Origin: Streptosporangiaceae bacterium
Lineage (GTDB): Bacteria; Actinomycetota; Actinomycetes; Streptosporangiales; Streptosporangiaceae
DNA length: 21,618 nt
NCBI GenBank assembly: GCA_030039095.1
Contig: JASHQP010000046.1
Span: forward strand, 1 to 21,618
Reading direction: 5' to 3'
Part shown: positions 1 through 7,847 of the stretch, piece after piece
Layout of the letters: the number at the start of each line of letters is the position of its first letter
How positions within the stretch are numbered: the stretch's first letter is position 1
The notes under the pieces: generated by a model
The model's input: only the letters and a program-made list of their open reading frames with translations
What the model was told of the DNA's origin: nothing
Database searches by the model: none
Program-made: the position numbers and the translations under genes

Positions 1-2345
1 GGCCGCCGGATCAGCCAGGCACCGGCCTTGGCCGGGCGATCCGGATCGCCGACGCCGGCCCGCGGTACCTCTACCGCGCGGCGCTCGTCTCCCTCGCGGT
101 AACGTGCCTGCTCGCGATCGCCATCGCTGCGCACGTGCGGCCGCCCGGCGCGCTGCCACGATCGCAGCAGGCGGTGATCGCGCTCGCGCTGACGGGCCTG
201 TGCGTGGTTGTCCTCCTCGCGCTGGCGGCGCTCTGCTGGCCGCCCGGCAGACGCGGCTCGTGGCCCGATCGCATCGTCGCGCCCGAGCCGCGCGCCGCCG
301 TCTGGCTCGCGCTGACGGCGTGGTTTCCCATGCTGCTCGTGGTGGTGTACTTCAAGGCCAGGTCGACGATGCCGCCGACCGTGGTCTGGATCGCGTTCGG
401 GTATCTCGACAAGCGGTGGGTGACCAGCGCTTACCTGCTGGGCGCCCTGGCGCCGACGCTGCCGCTGGTCGCGGCCGCGCGGCTGCTCGCCGCGGGCCGC
501 GAGCATCCGCGGAACTGGCGATCATGGCTGGCGGGCCTGGCGCCGCGGCGCACCGGGACGCCGCCGTCGGCCGAAGGGCCGTCGCCGCCAGCCTCGCCAC
601 GGAGGAGCCCGCAACGGCCCGCCTGGCGCCGTCTCGCTGGCGCCGCGCCTGCGCGGGCGACGGGTGGCATCCTCGGCATGATCGCGATCGCCTGGTACTT
701 CTACGGCCCGCCGTGGTACCTCGGCCGGCCCGGTGGCGGCGGAATCGGCCTTCAGGAGGACGTGTTCCTGAGCGGCCTGCAGGCGATCTCACGGGGGGCG
801 ATCCCCTATATCGGCCCGGCGTCGGTGCAGTACGGGCCCGGGGTGCAGTTGCTGTCATACCTCTACATGCGGGACCTCGGCACGTTCTCGGTCATCGGCT
901 TCCGCGAGTCATGGGCCATCTTCCAATGGGCCGGCGCGACGATCCTCTTCGTCGTCTTCCTTCTGGCGTTCGGCTTCTTGCGCGGCCTCGTCGCGAGCCT
1001 GCTCTCGGCGCTCATCTACCCCGCGCTGCACGAGGTAGGGTTCCTGCCCGGCGGGTCCTACGGCGGCTTCTTCGGCTGGTCAGACCCGCTGCGGTACGTG
1101 GGCGCGATCGCGCTGATCCTGCTGCTGCCCGCGGTCATCCGGCGCTGCCCGGCCCGGCGCGGCCTGGCCGCTGCTGCCGCGCTGGGTTTGCTGTTCGGCG
1201 CGACGTCATACCTCGCACAGGAGAACCTCGTCGCCGGCGTTGTGGGCGCGGCCGTGGTGAGCGTGCTGCTGCTGCTCACCGGCACCTCTCCGCCCCGGTC
1301 GGTAGCGGCGGCGCTGCTCTGTGCGCTGGCTGCTTCCCTGGTCGTCTGGGTGCCGGTATTTGCTTACTACGCCGCCCACGGCGTGCTCGCCCGGTTCCTG
1401 CACTTGTACTTCCTGATCCCGCAGGCGGTTGCCCAGGGCTACAGCAACACGCCCTACGGGGGCCACCAGGTCACTGCCGCCGCGAAGGCGGCACAGGCGG
1501 CCTGGGCGACGTTCTTCTACACCCTGCCGTTCATCCTCGCCGCTGCCGCGCTGCTTGCCGTGGTTCAGTTCCGCCCGTTCCGCGTCGCCTGGGAATGGTC
1601 GCGTGAGCGGGTCGCCCTTGTGTCGATCGTCGTCACAACGATCCTGCTCTACCAGGGAGCGCTGCTCCGCTCGGACGCGTCGCACCTGTTCGGCACCATG
1701 CTGGCGGCTCCAGGTCTGGCGATAATGGTCGCCACCGTGCTGCCCAGGCTGCTGGGCGCCTGGCGCCCGGTGACCCTGGCCGTCGCCGGGGCGGCGATAT
1801 TCGCCGCGTCCTTCCTGCTGCTCCCGCGCAGTTCCGTCGAGCCGGCGAGCGTGCGCTCCTGGGCGGCCGCGCCCTACCGGGACCGCCAGCGCCTGGCCGC
1901 GGAGCCCACGCCCGCGGCGCCTTCGACGGTCGCTGCCCGGCGCGTGGGTGCCGGCCTGCAGGCCGCGCGGCAATGCTGCCAGGCCGCCAGCGTGCCGATG
2001 CCGTCCTTCACGGCGTTCATGAACCATCTCCACGCGATCGTCGGCGATCGCACGACCTACGTCGTCAGCTTTCCGGCCGGCTATCCCGGCGTCGTCTACT
2101 TCGTGGCTGACCTGACGCCCGCACCGGTGCCTGTCGACCTGGACACCATGGTGCTGACCAAGCCGCAGTACCGCGGCTATCTCGCGGACTTCCGGGCCCG
2201 CGTGCTGCCCAGGACCGCGGCCCTGGTGACCCCCAGCCTGGGCGCGGTCGAGGCTCGGTACTTCCGCGACCTCTACCGGAACGCCCGCGTGATCACCCTC
2301 CGCTACCGGGGTAAGCCGGTGTACGTGCTGGTTCGGCGGAGCTAG
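1..2345 (+). CDS. GT-C-like polytopic membrane glycosyltransferase, 5' partial
   Basis: The reading frame is open from the left edge (first whole codon at 3), so the GTG at 135 is internal and the true start lies outside the window. About 780 residues are visible. Residues about 26-44 form a membrane segment upstream of that GTG, and two or three more follow. A Pro/Arg-rich linker at about residues 180-220 then leads to a second block of about ten membrane helices. That block opens with a loop at about residues 251-280 containing QEDVFLSGLQAISRGAIPY and QYGPG. This resembles the first extracytoplasmic loop of GT-C transferases: an acidic residue, a G-x-x-P-Y element and a YGP/YPP element. The C-terminal 150 residues look soluble. 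A role in transferring sugar from a polyprenyl-phosphate donor outside the membrane is inferred. It could instead be a non-catalytic relative. The stop is TAG at 2343. Confidence 0.85.
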   Translation, partial: PPDQPGTGLGRAIRIADAGPRYLYRAALVSLAVTCLLAIAIAAHVRPPGALPRSQQAVIALALTGLCVVVLLALAALCWPPGRRGSWPDRIVAPEPRAAVWLALTAWFPMLLVVVYFKARSTMPPTVVWIAFGYLDKRWVTSAYLLGALAPTLPLVAAARLLAAGREHPRNWRSWLAGLAPRRTGTPPSAEGPSPPASPRRSPQRPAWRRLAGAAPARATGGILGMIAIAWYFYGPPWYLGRPGGGGIGLQEDVFLSGLQAISRGAIPYIGPASVQYGPGVQLLSYLYMRDLGTFSVIGFRESWAIFQWAGATILFVVFLLAFGFLRGLVASLLSALIYPALHEVGFLPGGSYGGFFGWSDPLRYVGAIALILLLPAVIRRCPARRGLAAAAALGLLFGATSYLAQENLVAGVVGAAVVSVLLLLTGTSPPRSVAAALLCALAASLVVWVPVFAYYAAHGVLARFLHLYFLIPQAVAQGYSNTPYGGHQVTAAAKAAQAAWATFFYTLPFILAAAALLAVVQFRPFRVAWEWSRERVALVSIVVTTILLYQGALLRSDASHLFGTMLAAPGLAIMVATVLPRLLGAWRPVTLAVAGAAIFAASFLLLPRSSVEPASVRSWAAAPYRDRQRLAAEPTPAAPSTVAARRVGAGLQAARQCCQAASVPMPSFTAFMNHLHAIVGDRTTYVVSFPAGYPGVVYFVADLTPAPVPVDLDTMVLTKPQYRGYLADFRARVLPRTAALVTPSLGAVEARYFRDLYRNARVITLRYRGKPVYVLVRRS

Positions 2346-2372
2346 GAAGCATCATCCGTAAGGAGCGCAACG

Positions 2373-2438
2373 GTGGGGGATCTTGCAGTGCGCGTAGCGC
2401 GGGGTATGCAACGAAACTGGGCATACGGTAGAAGTTAG
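2373..2438 (+). CDS. Possible 21-codon leader ORF ahead of the methyltransferase
   Basis: A GTG at 2373 sits 7 nt after a full AAGGAG ribosome-binding sequence (2360-2365). It opens a 21-codon frame, MGDLAVRVARGMQRNWAYGR plus Ser, that ends with TAG at 2436-2438. The next gene's GTG is only 3 nt further on and in the same frame. The ribosome-binding site is one of the best in the window, and the spacing would allow a ribosome to reinitiate on the methyltransferase. No family is recognised. It may be a regulatory leader, a small protein, or an old N-terminal extension now cut off by the TAG. It may also be chance, since short frames are easy to find in GC-rich DNA. Confidence 0.3.
   Translation: MGDLAVRVARGMQRNWAYGRS
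2383..2411 (+). terminator. Hairpin in the leader between the GT-C and methyltransferase genes
   Basis: TTGCA (2383-2387) and TGCAA (2407-2411) enclose an inner GCGC-gta-GCGC hairpin (2390-2400). There is no T-tract after it, so it is at best a weak or factor-assisted terminator for the upstream gene. It lies inside the possible leader ORF, so it could equally be an attenuation or coupling structure. Confidence 0.25.
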
Positions 2439-2441
2439 CTT

Positions 2442-3137
2442 GTGGATACCTCAGAGCTCCTTCTGCTGACCTCTGTGGAGGACCGCCACTGGTGGTACCG
2501 CGAGCGCCGCGCGATACTCGGCCGGGAGCTGCGGCGGCTGCCGGGTCCCGGCCTGGCGCTGGACGTCGGCGCCGCGGGAGGCGGCAACACCAGGGTGCTG
2601 CAGGCGCACGGATGGCAGGCCGTCGCTGTCGAGTTCTCCGGTTCGGCGGTTGATATCGCACATGCCAGGGGAGTCTGCGCCATGCAGGCCGACGCCAGGG
2701 AGCTTCCGGTCCGTTCCGGGGCCTGCGACCTGGTGACCGCCTTCGACGTGCTCGAGCACATCGACGAGGACTACCTCGCGGCCGCGGAGATCGCCAGGGT
2801 TCTCCGGCCGGGCGGGACGGCCTTGATCGCGGTTCCGTGCGACATGGCCCTCTGGTCCGCGCACGACGACGCGGTCGGGCACGTGCGCCGCTATTCCCGG
2901 TCCGGGCTTGCCGGCCTCATCGAGAAGGCCGGGCTGACCATGGAAAAGATGTGGAGCTGGAACGTTCTGCTTCGCCCGGCCGTGGTCATGCGGCGCCGAT
3001 TCTCCACCGGCAGCGACCTGGAGGAGGTCTCTCCCTTTACCAACAGGCTGCTGGCCGCGGTCGTTGTCGCGGAGCGCCATCTGCCGGTCAAGTCCTGGCC
3101 AGGTGTCTCACTGATAGTGCGAGCCCGCCGTCTGTGA
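2442..3137 (+). CDS. Class I SAM-dependent methyltransferase
   Basis: This is a soluble 231-residue protein of the Methyltransf_11/23 type. Residues 39-48 (ALDVGAAGGG) are the glycine-rich SAM loop, and E64 is the acidic residue after strand 2. Residues 96-110 (DLVTAFDVLEHIDED) hold the LEH motif, LRPGG is at 121-125, and VGHVRRY at 145-151 is typical of methyltransferases found in glycan clusters. The N-terminal HWWYRERRAI (17-26) is also characteristic of this group, and its distance from the GTG start supports that start. A sugar or a glycan end is the likely substrate, inferred from the neighbours only. A TACGGT box at 2424-2429 would give a transcript starting a few bases before the GTG, and there is no good ribosome-binding site. 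The fusion protein at 19541-21460 carries a related domain. Confidence 0.88.
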   Translation: MDTSELLLLTSVEDRHWWYRERRAILGRELRRLPGPGLALDVGAAGGGNTRVLQAHGWQAVAVEFSGSAVDIAHARGVCAMQADARELPVRSGACDLVTAFDVLEHIDEDYLAAAEIARVLRPGGTALIAVPCDMALWSAHDDAVGHVRRYSRSGLAGLIEKAGLTMEKMWSWNVLLRPAVVMRRRFSTGSDLEEVSPFTNRLLAAVVVAERHLPVKSWPGVSLIVRARRL

Positions 3138-3371
3138 CGGCGTGCCGCACCAGTTAGCCTGACCATGGAGCTGTCGGCGTGCCGCGGAACGCTCTGCCGG
3201 CGATTCCGCGTGCAAGCTACTATTTCTTCAGCTTCCTGGCATCGCCAGGCCCGATCTGGCCGGCTCTCGGATAGGTTCGTTGACCACGCTCGGTACCCCG
3301 CAGGTCAGGGGCTGCCAAGGAGAGCGCACGCGCGGGGACGTAACTAAGCTGATGCGAGCACAGGACTGCTG
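3138..3371 (+). promoter_or_regulatory. 234-bp gap with a promoter box before the GT2 gene
   Basis: No convincing gene is seen here. A TAAGCT box (3345-3350) would place the transcript start near 3357, leaving a leader of about 15 nt that contains AGGA (3362-3365), 6 nt before the ATG at 3372. A second TANNNT box, TAGCCT (3155-3160), lies further upstream. GGCGTGCCGC occurs twice as a direct repeat (3139-3148 and 3176-3185). A short hairpin, GCCAG/CTGGC (3244-3260), lies in the middle. Confidence 0.4.
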
Positions 3372-4349
3372 ATGGACGCGCCGAAGTATTCCATCGTTGT
3401 GCCGGTCTACAACGAGGAAGAGTCGATCGCGGAGCTGGCCGCGCGGCTGCGAGACACCATGGACAAGCTGGATGGCCCGGCGGAGGTCGTGCTCGTCGAC
3501 GACGGCAGCGCGGACTCCAGCTACCGGGCCATGCTGGAAGCCCGCGACCGGGACCCGCGATTCAAGGTGATCCAGCTTTCCCGCAACTTCGGCCATCAGC
3601 TTGCCATCACCGCAGGCATGGACAACGCCGCGGGTCAGGCGGTCGTGGTGATGGACGCCGACCTGCAGGACCCGCCGCACGTCATCCTCGACATGGCCGC
3701 CAAGTGGCAGGAGGGGTATGAGGTCGTCTACGCCGTCAGACAGCACCGGTCCGGCGAAACCAGGTTCAAGACAGCGACCGCAGCCACCTTTTACAGCCTG
3801 CTGCGCCGCGTGGCCAGCATTGAGCAGACGGTAGATGTCGGTGACTTCCGGCTGGTCGACCGGAAGGCGCTGGACGCCTTTCTGCTCATGCGGGAGCACA
3901 ACAGATACGTCCGCGGGATGTTCTCGTGGATCGGCTTCCGGCAGGCCGCGGTGCCGTACGACCGGGAGCCGCGTCACGCTGGCATCAGCAAGTACCCGCT
4001 GCGCAAGATGATTAAATTCGCGGCAGACGCGTTCGTGGGATTTTCGACCGCGCCACTGCGCTTCGCGCTGGTGGGCGGCTTCGTTATCGCGGTGATCGCG
4101 GTCGGCTACGGGCTGGTAGCCATAGCGCTCAAGCTTGCTGGGCTGCCTTACGTGCCCGGTTACGCGTCCCTGCTGGTGACCATCGCCTTCCTGAGCGGGG
4201 TGCAGCTGATGGTGATGGGCATGGTCGGCCAGTACGTGGCCCGGGTGTACGACGAGACCAGGGGACGGCCGCTCTACCTGGTGCGCGAGGCGCGTGGCTT
4301 TGAGACGTGGACCAACTTCAGCCCGCCGGATCACATGGCGGAGCGTTGA
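3372..4349 (+). CDS. GT2 polyprenyl-phosphate glycosyltransferase, GtrB/ArnC/DPM1-like
   Basis: This 325-residue enzyme should transfer a hexose from a nucleotide sugar to a polyprenyl phosphate at the inner face of the membrane, making the donor used by GT-C proteins. The GT-A fold is clear: IVVPVYNEEES (8-18), LVDDGSADS (41-49), RNFGHQLAITAGMDNA (71-86), the metal-binding DADLQDPP (95-102) and GDFRLVDRK (157-165). HAGISKYPLRKM (202-213) is the conserved basic loop before the membrane domain. Two helices follow at about 229-256 and 264-290, as in GtrB-type synthases. An AGGA lies 6 nt before the ATG. The stop overlaps the TTG start proposed for the next gene, so this GT2 and that GT-C protein are probably translated together. 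The sugar (mannose, glucose or other) cannot be read from the sequence. Confidence 0.9.
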   Translation: MDAPKYSIVVPVYNEEESIAELAARLRDTMDKLDGPAEVVLVDDGSADSSYRAMLEARDRDPRFKVIQLSRNFGHQLAITAGMDNAAGQAVVVMDADLQDPPHVILDMAAKWQEGYEVVYAVRQHRSGETRFKTATAATFYSLLRRVASIEQTVDVGDFRLVDRKALDAFLLMREHNRYVRGMFSWIGFRQAAVPYDREPRHAGISKYPLRKMIKFAADAFVGFSTAPLRFALVGGFVIAVIAVGYGLVAIALKLAGLPYVPGYASLLVTIAFLSGVQLMVMGMVGQYVARVYDETRGRPLYLVREARGFETWTNFSPPDHMAER

Positions 4350-6136
4350 CGGCCGGCGAGGTGGCCGAGCCCGGGCCGGGCGCGGGGCGCACCGCGACCG
4401 TGCTGCCGGTCCCCGGTGCCGCAAAGCTCGCTGAGAGGGCCCGGACCCCGGGGCCGGTCCTCCAGGGGCTGCTGGCGCTGGCAATCTACCTGGCGGTCTT
4501 CATCATTGGCTTCGCGCTCCCGCTGGTCCGGGATCCCGGCCTTCCCCAGGTCGGGCAAGGTACCGTGGACCCGAATTTCTACATCTGGAGCTTGCGCTGG
4601 TGGCCTTACGCGATCTCGCACGGGCTCAACCCGCTGTACTCGCACCAGATCGGGGCGCCGGGCGGATACCAGCTGGCCTGGACGACCTCGGTCCCCGCGG
4701 TGGCCGTGGTGCTAGTGCCGATCACCGCGATCTTCGGCCCGATAGCCTCGTTCAACTTGATCCTGCTGCTGTCGGCGCCACTTTCGGCCTGGGTGGCCTT
4801 TCTCGCGGCACGCCGGCTGACCGGCCGATTCTGGGCCGCGCTGATGGCCGGGGCCGTTTTCGGCTTCTCTTCCTACGAGATAAGCCATACCGTCGCAGGC
4901 CAGCCGAACCTGATCGTCAATCTGCTGCTCCCGCTCATGCTGTACCTGGCTCTGCTGTGGCGGGACGGGAAACTTGGGGCCCGTGTCTTTGCCGCCCTGC
5001 TGGCGGTCGTCATGGCCGTGGAGTTCTACATCTCCCTCGAGACGTTCGTCGAGATGACGGCGATATGGGCGGCTGGCCTGCTGATCGGCTTCGCGGTTGC
5101 CAGGCCCGAAGCGCGGCGGGCCGTGGCCCGGCTGGCCGGGCTCGCCGCGGCCGCCTATGTGGTGGCCCTCGTGCTCGCGTCGCCGTACCTGGTCTATGCG
5201 CTGCGGCACTCGCCGGGCAGGTTCACCAAGGCGGCGCCGATCTTCTCGCTCGACGTGGTCAATCTGGTGGTTCCCCGCCCGAACCGGCTCTTCTGGCTGA
5301 CGTCGCTGAAGCACTACGCCACTTCGCTGGAGGGCTTCTCGAGCGATGCCTACGTGGGCATCCCGCTGCTGCTGATCGTGCTCGCGCTTGCGCTGCTGGC
5401 CTGGTCGAGCAGGCTCACCCGGCTGCTGGTCGTGCTCTTCGTGCTCATGATCGCTCTTGCCGTCGGGCCCACCCTGGTCATCGGCGGCCGGCAGGTGGGC
5501 AACCTGCCGTGGGCGCGGTTGTGGGCACTCCCGGTCGCGCGCAGCGTCGAACCGGTGCGGATCATCCTCTTCGGCTACCTGGTGCTCGCGATCATCCTGG
5601 CCCTGTGGCTCGCGGCTCCCACCAGGAGCAGGCTGCTGCTGACATCGCGGTGGATCCTTGGCCTGGTGGCAGTCGCGGCCGTCTTCGCAAACCTGCTGCC
5701 GGTCTCGGCGGGCGAGGCCGTCCCGGCTGGCGCACCTCTGGCCGCTGTACGGCCGGTCAACGCCCTCCCGGCCTTCATTAGCACAGGCCTGTACCGGGAC
5801 TACCTGCGCCCGGGCGAGATCGTGGTGGTCGTGTCGGACCGGGGGAACGCCGGGATGCTGTTCCAGGCCGACACGGACTTCTACGTGCGGATCGCCGGCG
5901 GCTTCATCAATGCGTCCTTCACCGATTCCAGCGGCCTGCCAGGGCCCGTCGCGCTGCTCAGGCACCCTACACGGGACAGAGAGAGGCTTTTCAGGGCTTA
6001 CGTCCGCCGGGCCGGGGTGGGGGCCATACTCGTCGAGAGGGCCTGGTCGGCGCCCTGGATGAACGTCTTCAGCCGGATGGGCATGACCGCCACGTCGGTG
6101 GGTGGCGTGATCGTATACCGGACGGCCCCTGCCTAG
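4346..6136 (+). CDS. GT-C-like polytopic membrane protein coupled to the GT2 synthase
   Basis: This is a membrane protein of about 596 residues with roughly eleven hydrophobic segments. The TTG at 4346 overlaps the TGA of the GT2 gene (TTGA), the tightest coupling available. A GTG at 4307, 13 codons upstream, is an alternative, and neither has a clear ribosome-binding site. After the first helix (about 39-60) comes an extracytoplasmic loop at about 75-117 with DPNFYIWSLRWWPYAI, GLNPLYS and APGGYQLAW. That pattern (DP, WSLRWWP, NPL, APxG) recurs in actinobacterial GT-C-like proteins. The C-terminal 130 residues are mostly soluble and probably outside the membrane. The likely role is to use the lipid-linked sugar made by the GT2 partner, inferred from fold and coupling. 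I cannot assign a CAZy family; a YfhO-like relative is possible. Confidence 0.85.
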   Translation: MTAGEVAEPGPGAGRTATVLPVPGAAKLAERARTPGPVLQGLLALAIYLAVFIIGFALPLVRDPGLPQVGQGTVDPNFYIWSLRWWPYAISHGLNPLYSHQIGAPGGYQLAWTTSVPAVAVVLVPITAIFGPIASFNLILLLSAPLSAWVAFLAARRLTGRFWAALMAGAVFGFSSYEISHTVAGQPNLIVNLLLPLMLYLALLWRDGKLGARVFAALLAVVMAVEFYISLETFVEMTAIWAAGLLIGFAVARPEARRAVARLAGLAAAAYVVALVLASPYLVYALRHSPGRFTKAAPIFSLDVVNLVVPRPNRLFWLTSLKHYATSLEGFSSDAYVGIPLLLIVLALALLAWSSRLTRLLVVLFVLMIALAVGPTLVIGGRQVGNLPWARLWALPVARSVEPVRIILFGYLVLAIILALWLAAPTRSRLLLTSRWILGLVAVAAVFANLLPVSAGEAVPAGAPLAAVRPVNALPAFISTGLYRDYLRPGEIVVVVSDRGNAGMLFQADTDFYVRIAGGFINASFTDSSGLPGPVALLRHPTRDRERLFRAYVRRAGVGAILVERAWSAPWMNVFSRMGMTATSVGGVIVYRTAPA

Positions 6137-6150
6137 GCCGCGGGCCCAGG
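6132..6150 (+). terminator. Hairpin at the stop codon
   Basis: CCTAGGCC (6132-6139) and GGCCCAGG (6143-6150) form an eight-position stem with one A-C mismatch and a GCG loop. The gene's TAG stop lies inside the left arm. No T-run follows, so any termination would be of the T-less GC-hairpin type. Confidence 0.35.
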
Positions 6151-6207
6151 CCGGGACTCCCCAGGCCCTGGAAAGTCATGGCGTTTCCCCGGGCGCGGCG
6201 GAACAGG

Positions 6208-6213
6208 TACATT
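6208..6213 (+). promoter_or_regulatory. Leaderless promoter -10 box for the DUF2079 gene
   Basis: TACATT fits TANNNT exactly and stands 8 nt before the GTG at 6222. Transcription would start at or next to the start codon, and no ribosome-binding site is present. A convincing -35 box is not seen. Confidence 0.55.
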
Positions 6214-6221
6214 GCCGGACG

Positions 6222-7847
6222 GTGCCCGTGTTTGATCGGATAGTCTCCGCAGCCATGGGCATCCGCACGGCCGTGGAAGGGGCCCTGTCCGCTGCGCGGC
6301 AAGGCGATGCGGAGCGGCCGGGCCGCCGGAGTCGTCACTGGCTCGGCGTCGGCGCGCTGACCGTGCTGGCAGCGGCCGCGTACACGGTATTCGCGCTGCT
6401 TCTTTATTACACCTTCCAGACCTCGTCTTACGATTTGGTGATCTTCGACCAGGCGGTGCGGTCGTATGCGCACTTCGAGCCCGGGATAGCGATTATCAAG
6501 GGCGTGCACAACGGCTTTGGCCCGCACTTTTCCGTCCTCGGCGACCACTGGTCGCCGATCCTCGCCGCGCTCGCGCCGCTGTACTGGATCTACAACGGCC
6601 CGCAGGTGCTGCTGGTGGCTCAGGCGGTGCTGTTCGCGCTGGCGATCCCGCCGATCTGGGTCTTCACCCGGCGTGCGTTCGGCGGCGGCAGCAAGGCGAC
6701 CGCCGCGGCATACCTCGTCGCCGCGGCGTACGCGCTGAGCTGGCCGATCGCCTCAGCGCTGGACTTCGATTTCCATGAGGTCGCGTTCGCGCCCCTGCTG
6801 ATAGCCGTTGCGCTGGAGCGGCTGCAGGCGGGGAAGCTGCGGTCGGCGCTGATCGCGCTCGCGATCCTGCTGCTGGTCAAGGAGGACATGGGCCTGCTGG
6901 TCGCGGGCATAGGGCTCTACCTCGCGGTGGCGCGTCCGCGCACGGTGACCAGGCAGCGGCTCGTTGGTGGCATCCTCATCGCCGCGGGCGTGGCCGACAG
7001 CGTAATCGCGACGTACCTTTTGATCCCGGCCTTTGGCGGGCGTTCCGATTATTACTGGGCATATACCGCGCTAGGCCACAACGTCCCGCAGGCTGGCTGG
7101 CACCTGCTTACCCACCCAGCTGCCCTGGACCTGCTGGTTACACCTAGGGTCAAGCTGTATACGATGCTGTGGTTGTTTGGCGCGTTCTGCTTCCTCTCGC
7201 TGCGGTCGCCGATCGTGCTGGCTACGATCCCGCTGCTGGCCGAGCGCATGCTCGCGAACCTGTTTCCCGACTGGTGGGTTACGTCTTATCAGTACAACGC
7301 CTATCTCGTGGTCATTCTGGTCTGCGCCGCGGTCGACGGCGCCGCCCGGTTCGATCGTGGCTGGCAGGCCAGGCGGGCCCGGTCCGCCGAGGGCCCTCTG
7401 GGCGCGGGGGCAGTCGGGCTGGGCTGCGCCGCCGCCATGTGTGCCGTTGCAGTGGTCCTGGTACCGCACTTCGCGTTCGGTGCCGCGCTGCGCCCGTCGT
7501 TCTACCATCGAGACGCGCAAGAGAACGCGGCCGCCGCGGCCGACGCGGTCGTGCCGGCCGGAGTGACCGTTCAGGCGGTGGACAATCTCGGCCCGCAACT
7601 GTCGGCCCGGGATACCGTGCTGCTCTGGGACGGAGACGGAAGCACCCCTCCGCTGGGATCATCCTGGGTCGTCGCCAACGTCAGGCAGCGGCAGTTCACG
7701 TTCCGTAGCCTGCGTGAGCAGAAACGGCGGCTGGCGCTGCTCGAGCGCAGTGGCTACGACGTGGTGTTCAGCCGAGACGGGTACATCGTCTTGCATCGGG
7801 GCGGCTCGCGGCCGGTTGCCGCGGGCCCTAAGGAGGCTAAGGGATGA
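6222..7847 (+). CDS. DUF2079 family polytopic membrane protein
   Basis: This 541-residue membrane protein has about ten helices. DUF2079 is recognised from the loop after the first helix: SSYDLVIFDQAVRSYA (68-83), then a glycine-rich stretch with FGPHFSVLGDHWSPIL (99-114) and LAPLYWIYNGPQVLLVAQA (117-135). In this family the conserved D and H residues sit where GT-C enzymes place their catalytic acidic loop, but no activity is established as far as I know. The C-terminal 120 residues are extracytoplasmic and include a strand-rich part ending FSRDGYIVLHRGG. The GTG at 6222 was chosen for the TACATT box 8 nt upstream. The 3' end contains the AAGGAGG ribosome-binding site of the next gene, and the two overlap as ATGA, so they form one operon. 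It is probably another transferase or accessory protein of the same pathway. Confidence 0.85.
   Translation: MPVFDRIVSAAMGIRTAVEGALSAARQGDAERPGRRSRHWLGVGALTVLAAAAYTVFALLLYYTFQTSSYDLVIFDQAVRSYAHFEPGIAIIKGVHNGFGPHFSVLGDHWSPILAALAPLYWIYNGPQVLLVAQAVLFALAIPPIWVFTRRAFGGGSKATAAAYLVAAAYALSWPIASALDFDFHEVAFAPLLIAVALERLQAGKLRSALIALAILLLVKEDMGLLVAGIGLYLAVARPRTVTRQRLVGGILIAAGVADSVIATYLLIPAFGGRSDYYWAYTALGHNVPQAGWHLLTHPAALDLLVTPRVKLYTMLWLFGAFCFLSLRSPIVLATIPLLAERMLANLFPDWWVTSYQYNAYLVVILVCAAVDGAARFDRGWQARRARSAEGPLGAGAVGLGCAAAMCAVAVVLVPHFAFGAALRPSFYHRDAQENAAAAADAVVPAGVTVQAVDNLGPQLSARDTVLLWDGDGSTPPLGSSWVVANVRQRQFTFRSLREQKRRLALLERSGYDVVFSRDGYIVLHRGGSRPVAAGPKEAKG

Noticed and set aside
104..1606. A 500-codon plus-strand open frame in another phase
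   Set aside because: The translation is an Arg/Ala/Pro-rich shadow typical of GC-rich DNA. The overlapping frame encodes coherent membrane helices and continues from the window edge.
3165..3347. A 60-codon plus-strand frame in the gap before the GT2 gene
   Set aside because: Its third positions are not GC-biased like its neighbours, it has no ribosome-binding site, and the TAGCCT box is only 4 nt away, too close for a leaderless start.
3352..3372. A six-codon upstream ORF (MRAQDC) whose TGA overlaps the GT2 ATG
   Set aside because: The TAAGCT box would start transcription near 3357, after its ATG, and an AGGA is placed correctly for the GT2 start instead.
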